In this document: piece after piece, positions 5,980-13,660 of the stretch
Layout: each line of letters opens with the position of its first letter
How positions within the stretch are numbered: the stretch's first letter is position 1
Source: a virus
Reading direction: 5' to 3' (one strand)
DNA: 26,813 nt
IMG/VR virus record: IMGVR_UViG_3300015171_000027
Span: 1 to 26,813 of that record
Program-made: the position numbers and the translations under genes
The notes under the pieces: generated by a model
The model's input: only the letters and a program-made list of their open reading frames with translations
Databases searched by the model: none
Told to the model about the DNA's origin: nothing

Positions 5980-6381
5980 ATGACACGAGAAGACAAGGTC
6001 CTCTACTGCATGGATATCATGCGCGAGTTGCAGTGGAAGCGCGGCAAGACTGCGCCCATCCTCGCAAAGAAGTGGGACATGACGATCAACGCCGTCGAGT
6101 CGATCAGTAGCGAGGCCTGGCGACGCGTGAAGGCGGAGATTACCGACCATGACTCGACGTCGGCCACGGTCTGCGTCGCTCTTGAGAGAGTGATGACGGA
6201 GTCATTAGAGGACGGCGACCGACGCAACGCGATCGACGCGGCGAAGACGTGGGCCACAATCGCAGGCGCGACGGCTCCGACGAAGATTCAGCTCGGCGAG
6301 TTGGAGAAGCTCTCGGATGCCGAGGTCGAAGCGCGCCGGCAAGCCCTGATTGAGCGGCTGAAGAGCGAGTCAGAGGAGTGA
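5980..6381 (+). CDS. terS: Probable small terminase subunit
   Basis: The 133-residue product has the layout of phage small terminases: an N-terminal helix-turn-helix-like region (about residues 21-50, including APILAKKWDMTINAVESI), a central helical oligomerisation region, and a C-terminal acidic helix with LSDAEVEARRQALIERL. Small terminase binds the packaging start site on phage DNA and loads the large subunit. Position two genes upstream of the large terminase supports the call. The assignment is by layout and context, as small terminases diverge strongly. The ATG lacks a Shine-Dalgarno; a later ATG at 6010 would remove ten residues. The stop overlaps the next GTG. Confidence 0.65.
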   Translation: MTREDKVLYCMDIMRELQWKRGKTAPILAKKWDMTINAVESISSEAWRRVKAEITDHDSTSATVCVALERVMTESLEDGDRRNAIDAAKTWATIAGATAPTKIQLGELEKLSDAEVEARRQALIERLKSESEE

Positions 6382-6821
6382 GCGAGGCGCTTCCCTTTGC
6401 CCTTCGCCCTGCGACCGAGGACGACACGCCGTTCATCGTAGAGACGTGGGCCAAGAGCTATCGCGGCACGGCTCGCGACAGCGGCTCGAGGATCTTCGGC
6501 GATTGGAAGATGTTTGCTCGCGCGATGGTCAAGGCATGCGCGGTCCTTGTCTGCTGTCTCGAGGATGACCCGACGTCGATTGTCGGCTTCGCGGTGACCA
6601 GGGGCAACCTCGTTGCGTACGTCTACGTTCGCGACCGGTTCCGCCAGATGGGTGTAGCGCGGGCTCTCTTGGCCCCCTACGCGCTTCGCAAGGATGTCGT
6701 TACGTGCTCGGTACCGATGGCTAGACGGTTCCTACCCGAAGGCTGGCGGTACGAGTGGCTAAGCGCCTTCAGGGCGTTGACGGAAGCCCACCAGAAGAGC
6801 GGGCAAGGAGAGACCAAGTGA
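6378..6821 (+). CDS. GNAT-family N-acetyltransferase
   Basis: The 147-residue product starts at GTG in a GTGA overlap. It begins FALRPATEDDTPFIVETW, the usual first strand and helix of GNAT enzymes. The strand NLVAYVYV is followed by RDRFRQMGVARALL, whose R89-Q-M-G92-V-A94 fits the acetyl-CoA pyrophosphate-binding motif (R/Q-x-x-G-x-G/A). The C-terminal part is short, as in many phage GNAT proteins. It would transfer an acetyl group from acetyl-CoA to an unknown amine. It lies between the terminase genes, where similar GNAT genes occur in other phages. It might modify a host or virion protein; the target is not known. Confidence 0.8.
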   Translation: MSEALPFALRPATEDDTPFIVETWAKSYRGTARDSGSRIFGDWKMFARAMVKACAVLVCCLEDDPTSIVGFAVTRGNLVAYVYVRDRFRQMGVARALLAPYALRKDVVTCSVPMARRFLPEGWRYEWLSAFRALTEAHQKSGQGETK

Positions 6822-7048
6822 AACTGAGAAGCGTGAACTTCGTGCAGGGCGTCCAGTTGCCTGGCAACGGTGGCGCGGTTGAGCGGTTCCTCGAGACCAC
6901 ACGCAACAAGTTCAGCGTGTCGCTGGACTACGCGGACGGCTTCGTGACCATTGGTCGCCCTGGCAAGGGGCGCATCCTGGTGCCGCTCGTCAACGTGCAG
7001 TGCCTTGAGCCGGACGACGACGTAGCGCCTAGCACCGTCAAGAAGTAG
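6818..7048 (+). CDS. Conserved phage hypothetical protein upstream of large terminase
   Basis: The 76-residue product starts at GTG in a GTGA overlap, seven bases after AGGAG (6806-6810). It is mostly beta-like: SVNFVQGVQLPGNGG, then SVSLDYADGFVTIGRPG and ILVPLVNVQCLEP. Small beta-rich proteins of this kind sit beside terminase genes in many phages and have no assigned role that I know. Its TAG shares one base with the terminase GTG, so the two are probably translated together. Confidence 0.65.
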   Translation: MKLRSVNFVQGVQLPGNGGAVERFLETTRNKFSVSLDYADGFVTIGRPGKGRILVPLVNVQCLEPDDDVAPSTVKK

Positions 7049-8466
7049 TGGCAGACCGTCGCCTGCTCGCCGAGTTCGAGCGGGTAGATGCGGAGTGGCG
7101 TAAGCGGCAGTCCAAGGGCGACCCGCTCTCGTTCAGCCCTCACAAGCCGACCGGCAAGCAGAAGGAATTCCTCGCCCTAGAATGCTTCGAGGCGCTCTAC
7201 GGCGGAGCGGCAGGGGGCGGCAAGAGCGATGCGCTTCTCATGGCTGCCTTGCAGTACGTGCACGTGCCAGGCTACGCGGCGCTCATCCTGCGACGCACCT
7301 ACGCGGATCTTGCGCTGCCTGGCGCCATCATGGATCGGGCCAAGGAGTGGCTCATCGCCAAGGGCGTACCCTGGAATGACCAGGAGAAGCGCTTCCGGTT
7401 CCCCTCGGGCGCTACGCTGACGTTCGGCTACCTAGATACGGAGCGTGACCGATACAGGTACCAGGGCGCCGAACTTCAGTTCATCGGCTTCGATGAGCTG
7501 ACGCAGTTCCCGGAGCAGTGGTACCGCTACCTGCTATCGCGTCTGCGACGCGTACAGGGCGCAGTTGTCCCTCTGAGAGCGCGAGGGGCCACTAACCCGG
7601 GTGGCCTGGGCCACGATTGGGTCAGGCGGCGATTCATCGACGGGGACGGCTCGAGGGCGTTCGTCCCCGCCTCTCTGTCGGACAACACGTTCCTGGACGC
7701 CGACGAATACCGGCTCGCACTGTCGCAGCTAGACTCGGGCACGAGGCGTCAACTCCTTGACGGCCTATGGGTCAGAGACTCCGGTGGCCTTGTCTATCAG
7801 TATGACGACGCCCGGAACGGCATCGACGCCGCTCCGCCACTGGAGCATCACCTGCTCGGCATCGACTACGGCGTGACGGATGCCACGGCGTTCACCGTCG
7901 TAGGCTGGCGGCTGCACGACCCTACGGTCTACGTCGTAGAGTCGTACAAGCGGACCGGCATGAGCCCGAGTGACGCGGCTGTAGAGGCTAAGGCGCTCGT
8001 CGCGAAGTACGCCCCGGTGCAGATCGTCGGCGACACGGGCGGGCTAGGCAAGGGCTTCGCGGAGGAGGCCAGGCGCCGCTTTCAGTTGCCCATTGAAGCC
8101 GCGGAGAAGACGAACAAGCGCGGCTACCAGTCGCTGCTGAATGGCGATCTCGAGGCGTCGCCCCCTCGCATTCGCGTCGTGCGGTCCACATGCAAGGAAC
8201 TGATCGACGAGTGGCACGAACTTCCTTGGGAGGAAGATCGTAGTGCCGAGTCGGAAGGCTTCGACAACCACTGCGCCGACTCTGCCCTCTATTCCTGGCG
8301 TGCGTGCATTGCCTACCCTGAGCGCGAGCGCGAAGTGCAGCCGCTGCCAGGGACCGAGGCCTTCGCCGCTGCCGAGCATGCGCGGATGCTCGAGTACCTA
8401 GAGCGCGAAGTCGAACAGGCCAAGAACGCGGACCACGTCAACGACGTCGCATCGTTTTTCGATTGA
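7048..8466 (+). CDS. terL: Large terminase subunit (ATPase-nuclease)
   Basis: The 472-residue product is the motor that packages DNA into the head and cuts it. Walker A is GGAAGGGKS at 52-60, Walker B is FIGFDE at 145-150 with E150 as the likely catalytic residue, and the coupling motif is ATNPGG at 181-186. The C-terminal RNase H-like nuclease has D273 in GIDYG, D339 in IVGDTGG, and a DNHCAD segment with D416 and D421. All key residues are present and the length is normal. It starts at a GTG overlapping the previous TAG by one base. The C-terminal 40 residues are Glu-rich and may contact the portal. Confidence 0.96.
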   Translation: MADRRLLAEFERVDAEWRKRQSKGDPLSFSPHKPTGKQKEFLALECFEALYGGAAGGGKSDALLMAALQYVHVPGYAALILRRTYADLALPGAIMDRAKEWLIAKGVPWNDQEKRFRFPSGATLTFGYLDTERDRYRYQGAELQFIGFDELTQFPEQWYRYLLSRLRRVQGAVVPLRARGATNPGGLGHDWVRRRFIDGDGSRAFVPASLSDNTFLDADEYRLALSQLDSGTRRQLLDGLWVRDSGGLVYQYDDARNGIDAAPPLEHHLLGIDYGVTDATAFTVVGWRLHDPTVYVVESYKRTGMSPSDAAVEAKALVAKYAPVQIVGDTGGLGKGFAEEARRRFQLPIEAAEKTNKRGYQSLLNGDLEASPPRIRVVRSTCKELIDEWHELPWEEDRSAESEGFDNHCADSALYSWRACIAYPEREREVQPLPGTEAFAAAEHARMLEYLEREVEQAKNADHVNDVASFFD

Positions 8467-8468
8467 GG
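8465..8468 (+). promoter_or_regulatory. Ribosome binding site that supports a CTG start at 8479
   Basis: GAGG overlaps the terminase stop codon and lies ten bases before CTG 8479. No other in-frame start in this ORF has a comparable motif, so it is the main evidence for the non-ATG start of the next gene. Confidence 0.4.
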
Positions 8469-8478
8469 CAACCGACCA

Positions 8479-8712
8479 CTGAATAAGACAGATCTGCGTC
8501 GCCTTGACGCACTGGCTGCCTGGATGCGAGAGCACGGCGCCGAACACGTTGTCCTAGAGGCCGACAGGCTCGAGGTGCGCCTAGGGCCTGCCCCGCTGCC
8601 TCCTCCTGCGCCTCCCGTGCAGATTACCGACGAGCATGTCCGGCGCTCTCTCGAGGACGCCAAGCGCGACTACGAGGCCGTGCTGTTCGCCTCGAGTGAG
8701 GGCCTCCGATGA
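8479..8712 (+). CDS. Small protein between terminase and portal, probable CTG start
   Basis: From ATG 8524 the product would be 62 residues, but the frame is open back to the terminase stop and the sequence from CTG 8479 reads LNKTDLRRLDALAAWMREHG, a helix continuous with the rest. The 77-residue form resembles short phage proteins that sit between terminase and portal and start in the same manner. The middle has a Pro-rich linker (PAPLPPPAPPV), then a helix ending in SSEGLR. GAGG at 8465-8468 precedes the CTG. The stop overlaps the portal ATG as ATGA. Function is unknown; a packaging accessory role is inference from position. Confidence 0.6.
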   Translation: MNKTDLRRLDALAAWMREHGAEHVVLEADRLEVRLGPAPLPPPAPPVQITDEHVRRSLEDAKRDYEAVLFASSEGLR

Positions 8713-10625
8713 AGGGCAGTTGGAAGGCTCAGGGCGGCAAGTCTGCTCAATGGTGGTTACCCGCGTTCGAAGATGACCGCGCCGTCGCTATCACGCAGGT
8801 CGTCAAGCGAATCCGCGACGCGCAGACGGGACTTCGTGACCGTTACCTGAAGTACGCGCGCCTCTATGGCAACGCGATGCTCGTCGGCCTGTCGCCGAGG
8901 AACTACGCGCGCACAATGGGCGGCAATAGCCGACTCGCGTTCAACGTCGTCAAGACGTGCTGCGATGCCTACGTCGCCAAGATCACGAAAGACCGCCCCA
9001 AGGTCACCTTCGTGACATCCGGTGGCGATTGGGACCTTCAGCGGCGCGCGGAGCAGAACGATAAGTTCGTCGAAGGCCAGTTCTACGAGTGCGACCTCTA
9101 CGAGAAGGACCCGCTGCTTTGCCTCGATACCGCGGTATTCGGCCAAGCATGGGCAAAGACCTACGTAAAGGGCAAGGGTAAGACTGAGCGCATCCACATC
9201 GAGCGCGTGAAGCCGTGGGAGGTAGTCGTAGACGAGGAAGAGGCCTCCGACGCGCAGCCGCGCAACCTCTATCAGTGCCGATACGTTGACCGCGCCGTAG
9301 TGCAGGCCTGGTATCCGAAGGTAGAGGGGCTCGACGGCGTCAAGGCGGAGCGCTTCGCCGAGGACGAGGCGTTCGACGTCGACACGACGAGTGACCAGCT
9401 CCTGGTCATCGAGGCGTGGCATCTGCCGAGCGGTCCTGACGAGACGGATGGGCGGTGGTGCGCTGCCGTCGGCGACGTCCTCCTGTTCGACGAGCCGTAC
9501 ACCGACGAGACGTTCCCACTCGAGCCGCTCTGGAGGCAGAAGCCGCTCAATGGGATGTACGGCATCGGGCTCGCTCAGGAGCTTGAGGGCATCCAGTACG
9601 AGATCAACATCCTACTGCAAAAGATTCAGTACTCGCACCACTTGCTGGGCGCTGGCCACTGGCTAATCCAGAAGGGCAGTACGAACAAGCAGAAGTTCGA
9701 CAACCAGATCGGCAGCATCATCGAGTACGTCGGCACCCGTCCCGAGTTGGTGACGGGCATGCTGGTCAGCCCCGAGATCTATCAGCACCTAGACCGCCTT
9801 TACGGCAAGGCCTTCGAGATCTCCGCCATCAGCCAGTTGTCGGCGCAGGGCTTGAAGCCCGCGGGACTCGACTCGGGCGAAGCGCAGCGCGTTTACCTCG
9901 ACACGCAGGCCGAGCGCTTCCAAGTCTCCTACAACGAGTACCAACATTTCCACTTGCGCCTAGCGCGTCAAGTGATGCGGGCCGCGCGGAAGATAGCCGC
10001 GCGCAACCCGTCCTTCGCGGTGAAGGCGACCGGCAAGAACCGGATGCAGAAGGTCATATTCAGTGACGTCGAACTCCAAGACGACGAGTACATCCTGAAG
10101 CTCTATCCGACGAACGCGCTGGCCAAAGACCCCGCTGCGAGGATTGCCCAGGTCACCACGTTCGCCGATGCAGGCTGGATTGACCCGAACGACGCTAAGC
10201 GGTTGCTCGACTTTCCCGATCTCGAGGCAGTCAGCAACCAGGAGAACGCCTCCTACAACCTCGTGATGGATCTGATCTCGGACATCAAAAACGAGGGCAC
10301 ATACTCGGGTCCTGAGCCGTTCATGAATCTTCAGCAGGCGCTGAAGATGTTCCAGATGGGTTACCTCCAGGCCAAGCGCGACGCTGTCCCTGAGGACCGC
10401 CTCGAGTTGATGCGCCAGTGGATGACCGAGGCCAACGACATGTTGGCTGGCGACCAAGCGCAGTTGCCGCCCGGTCCCGATGCCGGCGCTCCGCCTGGCC
10501 AACCTCCCCCTCCTGGTGCGCCCCCCGGCGCTCCGATGCCTGGCGACCCGAATGCCCCGCCAGGGCCAATGACACCTGCAATGCCGCCCCCCGATCCTAA
10601 CGGCGGCGGAGTACCCCCTCAGTGA
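8709..10625 (+). CDS. Portal protein with proline-rich C-terminal tail
   Basis: The 638-residue product forms the ring at the head vertex through which DNA enters and leaves. The N-terminal half carries typical portal features: helical start (VVKRIRDAQTGLRDRYLKYARLYG), SRLAFNVVKTCCDAYVAKI, then beta-rich wing sequence with PWEVVVDEEEA and PLWRQKPLNGMYGIG. The long stem helices (LAQELEGIQYEINILLQK, later ISAISQLSAQGLKPAG) follow. Length and order fit podovirus-like portals. Residues 586-638 are a low-complexity tail with 24 prolines in 53 residues, which I do not associate with the portal fold. ATG overlaps the upstream stop. The gene lies just after the terminase and before the scaffold, as expected. 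Confidence 0.9.
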   Translation: MKGSWKAQGGKSAQWWLPAFEDDRAVAITQVVKRIRDAQTGLRDRYLKYARLYGNAMLVGLSPRNYARTMGGNSRLAFNVVKTCCDAYVAKITKDRPKVTFVTSGGDWDLQRRAEQNDKFVEGQFYECDLYEKDPLLCLDTAVFGQAWAKTYVKGKGKTERIHIERVKPWEVVVDEEEASDAQPRNLYQCRYVDRAVVQAWYPKVEGLDGVKAERFAEDEAFDVDTTSDQLLVIEAWHLPSGPDETDGRWCAAVGDVLLFDEPYTDETFPLEPLWRQKPLNGMYGIGLAQELEGIQYEINILLQKIQYSHHLLGAGHWLIQKGSTNKQKFDNQIGSIIEYVGTRPELVTGMLVSPEIYQHLDRLYGKAFEISAISQLSAQGLKPAGLDSGEAQRVYLDTQAERFQVSYNEYQHFHLRLARQVMRAARKIAARNPSFAVKATGKNRMQKVIFSDVELQDDEYILKLYPTNALAKDPAARIAQVTTFADAGWIDPNDAKRLLDFPDLEAVSNQENASYNLVMDLISDIKNEGTYSGPEPFMNLQQALKMFQMGYLQAKRDAVPEDRLELMRQWMTEANDMLAGDQAQLPPGPDAGAPPGQPPPPGAPPGAPMPGDPNAPPGPMTPAMPPPDPNGGGVPPQ

Positions 10626-11584
10626 GCGAAGAAGCTACCGTCACCGCGCCCGCAACCGCCCCCGCTACTCCCGAGACTGCCGCACCCGTCGAGGCTACAG
10701 AGCCAGCGACGCCGGCCGAGAACGAGGCCAAGGAAGCAGCTGAGGAGAAGGCTCCTGAGCCGGTCAAGGCGAGCAACCTAGAGCGAGCCAAGGCCGCTGC
10801 GGAGCGCTTGAAGCGTGAGCGAGCAGCTAGGAACGAGTCGCAGACCGCGTATCGCCAGGCGCAGGCGGAGTTGCAGCGCCATCAGACCGAACTTGCCCAG
10901 GAGCGCGCCGAACGCGAGCGCCTCTCACGCCAGTTCGATGAGTTCAAGTCCGACCCACTAGGAACGATGGAGCGATTCGGCGTACCGGCCGAAGCCATCG
11001 CTGAGCGAGCCATCAAGAACGGCACGCCAGAGGAGATCCATGCCAGGAAGGAACGGGCGCTAGAGGAACGGCTGGCTCAATTCGAGAAGAGGGAGCAGGA
11101 GCGAGAAGCGCGTCAGGCCGAAGAGCAGAAACGGGCGCACTTCGAGAGTGCCAAGCAGAACTTTATCAAGCTGGCCGTTGACGAGACGGCTTACCCGACA
11201 ATCGCTCGTCTCGCTCAGGCGAGGCCGCAGCATCTGATTCAGGTCGCCCTCGACATCCACCGAGAGGCCAACGCCAAGGGTTACGCGTACTCAGACGCAG
11301 AGGTGCTAGCGCACCTTGAGGAGACGTACGCATCGATCTACGCAAGTCCGTCCACACCGAAAACAGGACAGACGAAGAGCAACACGCCGACGCAAGGCGC
11401 ATCCGAAAATTCATCAGGGACCGGTCAACCGAAGCCAACGACCGGCACACCGCGCACGCTGTCAAACGAGATGAGCGCTGAGAAAGCGTCTCTGCCTGCC
11501 AACTTCGAAGACCTCTCGGACAGAGAGCAGAAGAAAGCCATGGCGGAGTATCTCCGACGCAACGCGCGCGAAGCCGCGGAATAA
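10622..11584 (+). CDS. Capsid scaffolding protein
   Basis: The 320-residue product starts at GTG in a GTGA overlap with the portal. The first 50 residues are Ala/Pro/Glu/Thr-rich and disordered. Residues 52-175 are a highly charged coiled coil (LERAKAAAERLKRERAARN, later EERLAQFEKREQERE). The last 100 residues include a Ser/Thr/Gly linker and a helical end (LSDREQKKAMAEYLRRN). This composition and position directly before the major capsid gene are typical of scaffolds that direct procapsid assembly and then leave. No protease motif is seen, so the scaffold may exit intact or be degraded by a host enzyme. Confidence 0.82.
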   Translation: MSEEATVTAPATAPATPETAAPVEATEPATPAENEAKEAAEEKAPEPVKASNLERAKAAAERLKRERAARNESQTAYRQAQAELQRHQTELAQERAERERLSRQFDEFKSDPLGTMERFGVPAEAIAERAIKNGTPEEIHARKERALEERLAQFEKREQEREARQAEEQKRAHFESAKQNFIKLAVDETAYPTIARLAQARPQHLIQVALDIHREANAKGYAYSDAEVLAHLEETYASIYASPSTPKTGQTKSNTPTQGASENSSGTGQPKPTTGTPRTLSNEMSAEKASLPANFEDLSDREQKKAMAEYLRRNAREAAE

Positions 11585-11590
11585 ACGGGC

Positions 11591-11608
11591 GAGCCCAATA
11601 CCGGGCTC
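11591..11608 (+). other. 6-bp perfect hairpin between scaffold and capsid genes
   Basis: GAGCCC pairs with GGGCTC around the loop AATACC, seven bases after the scaffold stop. No T-run follows at once; the five Ts at 11636-11640 are 28 bases away and lie just before the capsid ribosome binding site (GGAG at 11641-11644). It may stabilise the capsid message or act as a processing site. It is too weak to call a terminator. Confidence 0.4.
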
Positions 11609-11654
11609 CGGTCAGTTCAGCGGCGTCCTCTGAAGTTTTTGGAGTCGCGCCATC

Positions 11655-12908
11655 ATGGGTACTAATTTCGACATCACGGCAGCAACGCCGGTTCTCAAGC
11701 AGCGGTACACGAAGAAGAAGATCCTCACCCTCGCCTATACCGATCAGCCCTTCTGGGCCGCGGTTAGCAAGAACGAGAGCGGCGGAGGCATCTCGTACAA
11801 CGTTCCGATGCGGAATGCGCTTCCGCAGACGCGGTCCGCGGCGTTCGCCAACTCGCAAGCCTCGTTCGCTCAGGCTGGCGGCAGTTCGGTCTACAACAAC
11901 TTCGCGGTCACCTACAAGGAGGACTACGCGACGGCTAACATCACGGGTCAGGCGATCGACCGCGCCAACGGCGACATGAATGCGCTCGTTGACGTCCTCA
12001 CGAACGAGATTGACGGCGCGCTGCTTACGGCGGGCCGCTCGCTCGGCATCTCGATGTTCCGCAACGGCGGCGGCGCGCGTGGCCAGATCTCGGCGGGGTC
12101 CACCGTGGGCTCTACGACGATCACGTTAGCCAATCCGACCGACGTGACGAACTTCGAGGTCGGCATGGCGCTCCAACTGTCTGCCGCGGACGGTACCAGC
12201 GGCGCGGTACGCGCTGGCCAGGTGTTCGTCCAGGCGATCGATCGCGACCTTGGTACGCTCACGGCGTCTACGACGCTCGGAGGCGCGGCGGCCAACTGGA
12301 CTGCTGGCGTCGCTGCGGCGGCTGCCTCGGACTACATCTTTCAGTACGGCGACTTCGGCGCCATGTTCACCGGCGTCGCTGGATGGGTGCCGGCTGTCGC
12401 GCCGACGTCCACGCTCTTCTTCGGCGTTGACCGCTCGACGGATGCGACTCGCCTCGGCGGCGTACGATTCCCTGGCAACGGCGCTCCGTTTGAGGAAACG
12501 CTCATCGACGCGGCGGCGCGTCTCGGCCGTGAAGGCGCGAAGGTGGACAATACGTACGTCAACCCGCTTGACTACGCGTCGCTCGTCAAGGCCCTCGGCG
12601 CGAAGGTCATCTACGACCGCTCAACGGCGTTCGACATGCCGGAGATCGGCTGGGAGGCCGTCAAACTGACCGGGCCTAAGGGGCCGATCAAGGTCATCAG
12701 CGACGTCAACGTGCCGAAGGGCACGGCGTACATGATGACGATGTCGACGTGGGAGTTCGTCTCGATGGGCGGCGCCCCGAAGATCATCAACCTCGATGGC
12801 AACAAGATGCTTCGCCAGGCGACGGCGGACGCGTACGAGGTTCGCATTGTCACGCGAGGCAACCTCACCTGCTGCGCTCCGGGCTGGAACGCGGTCATCA
12901 CGTTCTGA
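11655..12908 (+). CDS. Major capsid protein, HK97-fold, P22-coat-like
   Basis: The 417-residue product follows the scaffold gene. The N-terminal arm (FDITAATPVLKQRYTKKKIL) is followed by a region like the E-loop (SKNESGGGISYNVPMRNALP). A helix (NALVDVLTNEIDGALL) resembles the spine helix, and the C-terminal half carries the A- and P-domain strands (MPEIGWEAVKL, ISDVNVPKGTAYM). About residues 145-215 are an extra beta-rich stretch (GSTTITLANPTDVTNFEVG, then VQAIDRDLGTLTAST), in the manner of the insertion domain of P22 coat protein. No protease gene adjoins and no cleavage site is obvious. GGAG lies ten bases before the ATG. The capsid call is firm, the P22-like subtype less so. Confidence 0.88.
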   Translation: MGTNFDITAATPVLKQRYTKKKILTLAYTDQPFWAAVSKNESGGGISYNVPMRNALPQTRSAAFANSQASFAQAGGSSVYNNFAVTYKEDYATANITGQAIDRANGDMNALVDVLTNEIDGALLTAGRSLGISMFRNGGGARGQISAGSTVGSTTITLANPTDVTNFEVGMALQLSAADGTSGAVRAGQVFVQAIDRDLGTLTASTTLGGAAANWTAGVAAAAASDYIFQYGDFGAMFTGVAGWVPAVAPTSTLFFGVDRSTDATRLGGVRFPGNGAPFEETLIDAAARLGREGAKVDNTYVNPLDYASLVKALGAKVIYDRSTAFDMPEIGWEAVKLTGPKGPIKVISDVNVPKGTAYMMTMSTWEFVSMGGAPKIINLDGNKMLRQATADAYEVRIVTRGNLTCCAPGWNAVITF

Positions 12909-12929
12909 TTAGGCAAAGGATAAAACAAC

Positions 12930-13355
12930 ATGGCTAATCGAACCTTCTATCCGAGCCAGTCATACGGCTCGGGCCGCGTTTACGCGGAATTTCGGTTCAC
13001 GCCTCAGGGCGCCGCAACCTCGGTTCCTCTCACTGCCGTTACGGGTGCGGACGTTGTGTCCAGTATCTCTCACGCGGCGGGTACCAACAAGTTCACCGTG
13101 ACCCTCAAAGACACGTTCTACGACTTGATCGCGCACTCCGCTGATCTCGTCGACCCCGCGGCGCCGGTAGGTAACTACTGTACTGCTGGTAACAAGCTGA
13201 ACTTCGGCGTTCAGGGCGGGACGAGCAACACTCCGTGCACGTTCCAGGTGAACACGTTCACCGCGGCGGGTGCTGCGCTCAACGACGCGCCAAGCACGGC
13301 GGACATCGTCGTCGCGATTGCCCTCAAGAACACCGCTGGATGGGGCAGCAAGTAA
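12930..13355 (+). CDS. Capsid-adjacent beta-rich protein, possible decoration protein
   Basis: The 141-residue product begins 21 bases after the capsid stop, with a GGAT-like ribosome binding site. The sequence is beta-rich and almost free of long helices: GRVYAEFRFTPQG, KFTVTLKDTFYDLI, CTFQVNTFTAAG and ADIVVAIALKNT. Short beta proteins encoded directly after the capsid gene are often head decoration or cement proteins in tailed phages. I infer that role from position and composition, not from a motif. Two cysteines are present. The TAA shares one base with the next ATG. Confidence 0.6.
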   Translation: MANRTFYPSQSYGSGRVYAEFRFTPQGAATSVPLTAVTGADVVSSISHAAGTNKFTVTLKDTFYDLIAHSADLVDPAAPVGNYCTAGNKLNFGVQGGTSNTPCTFQVNTFTAAGAALNDAPSTADIVVAIALKNTAGWGSK

Positions 13356-13591
13356 TGGCTGACGCCAAAAAGAAGCCCTCGCTCGCCCTGCTTATCGGCA
13401 TGGGCAAGGGAAAGGGGCCTAAGGCTGTCGAGGATGCTCCGTCCGAGGAGTCTATCAACGACGAAGAGGGCTCGTCCCTCGATGCCGCGCACGCGCTGCT
13501 CGACGCGATCAAGGCGGACGACGCGGAGGGTGTGGATGCGGCTCTCAAGGCCCACTACGACCTTTGCGACGACGATTCTGCCGTAGCGTGA
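13355..13591 (+). CDS. Small acidic phage protein, 78 residues
   Basis: The product starts at the ATG of a TAATG junction. It has a basic N-terminus (ADAKKKPSLALLIGMGKGKG), an acidic middle (EDAPSEESINDEEG) and a helical end (HALLDAIKADDAEGVDAALK) that resembles short ankyrin-like helix pairs. Small proteins with the same charge pattern occur between capsid and connector genes in many phages; I know of no tested role. It is the last gene before a terminator-like hairpin, so it probably shares the capsid transcript. Confidence 0.65.
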   Translation: MADAKKKPSLALLIGMGKGKGPKAVEDAPSEESINDEEGSSLDAAHALLDAIKADDAEGVDAALKAHYDLCDDDSAVA

Positions 13592-13598
13592 CCAGAGT

Positions 13599-13640
13599 GC
13601 CGGGGCTTCTCTTCGTGAGGAGTCCCGGCGTTTCGTCTAT
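13599..13640 (+). terminator. Terminator-like hairpin after the capsid genes
   Basis: GCCGGGGCTTCTC (13599-13611) pairs along 13 positions with GAGGAGTCCCGGC (13617-13629), with two G-T pairs and a 5-base loop. TTTCGTCT follows just after, a weak T-tract. It lies in the 69-base gap between the small acidic gene and the connector gene. It would fit a partial rho-independent terminator that lowers transcription past the capsid genes and lets some read through. The imperfect T-tract makes strength uncertain. Confidence 0.65.
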
Positions 13641-13660
13641 CTGCATCTCCGAGGTACACG

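Noticed and set aside
11591-11608. Terminator between scaffold and capsid
   Set aside because: A stem of six pairs without an adjacent T-run is too weak, and the capsid gene needs strong transcription from upstream.
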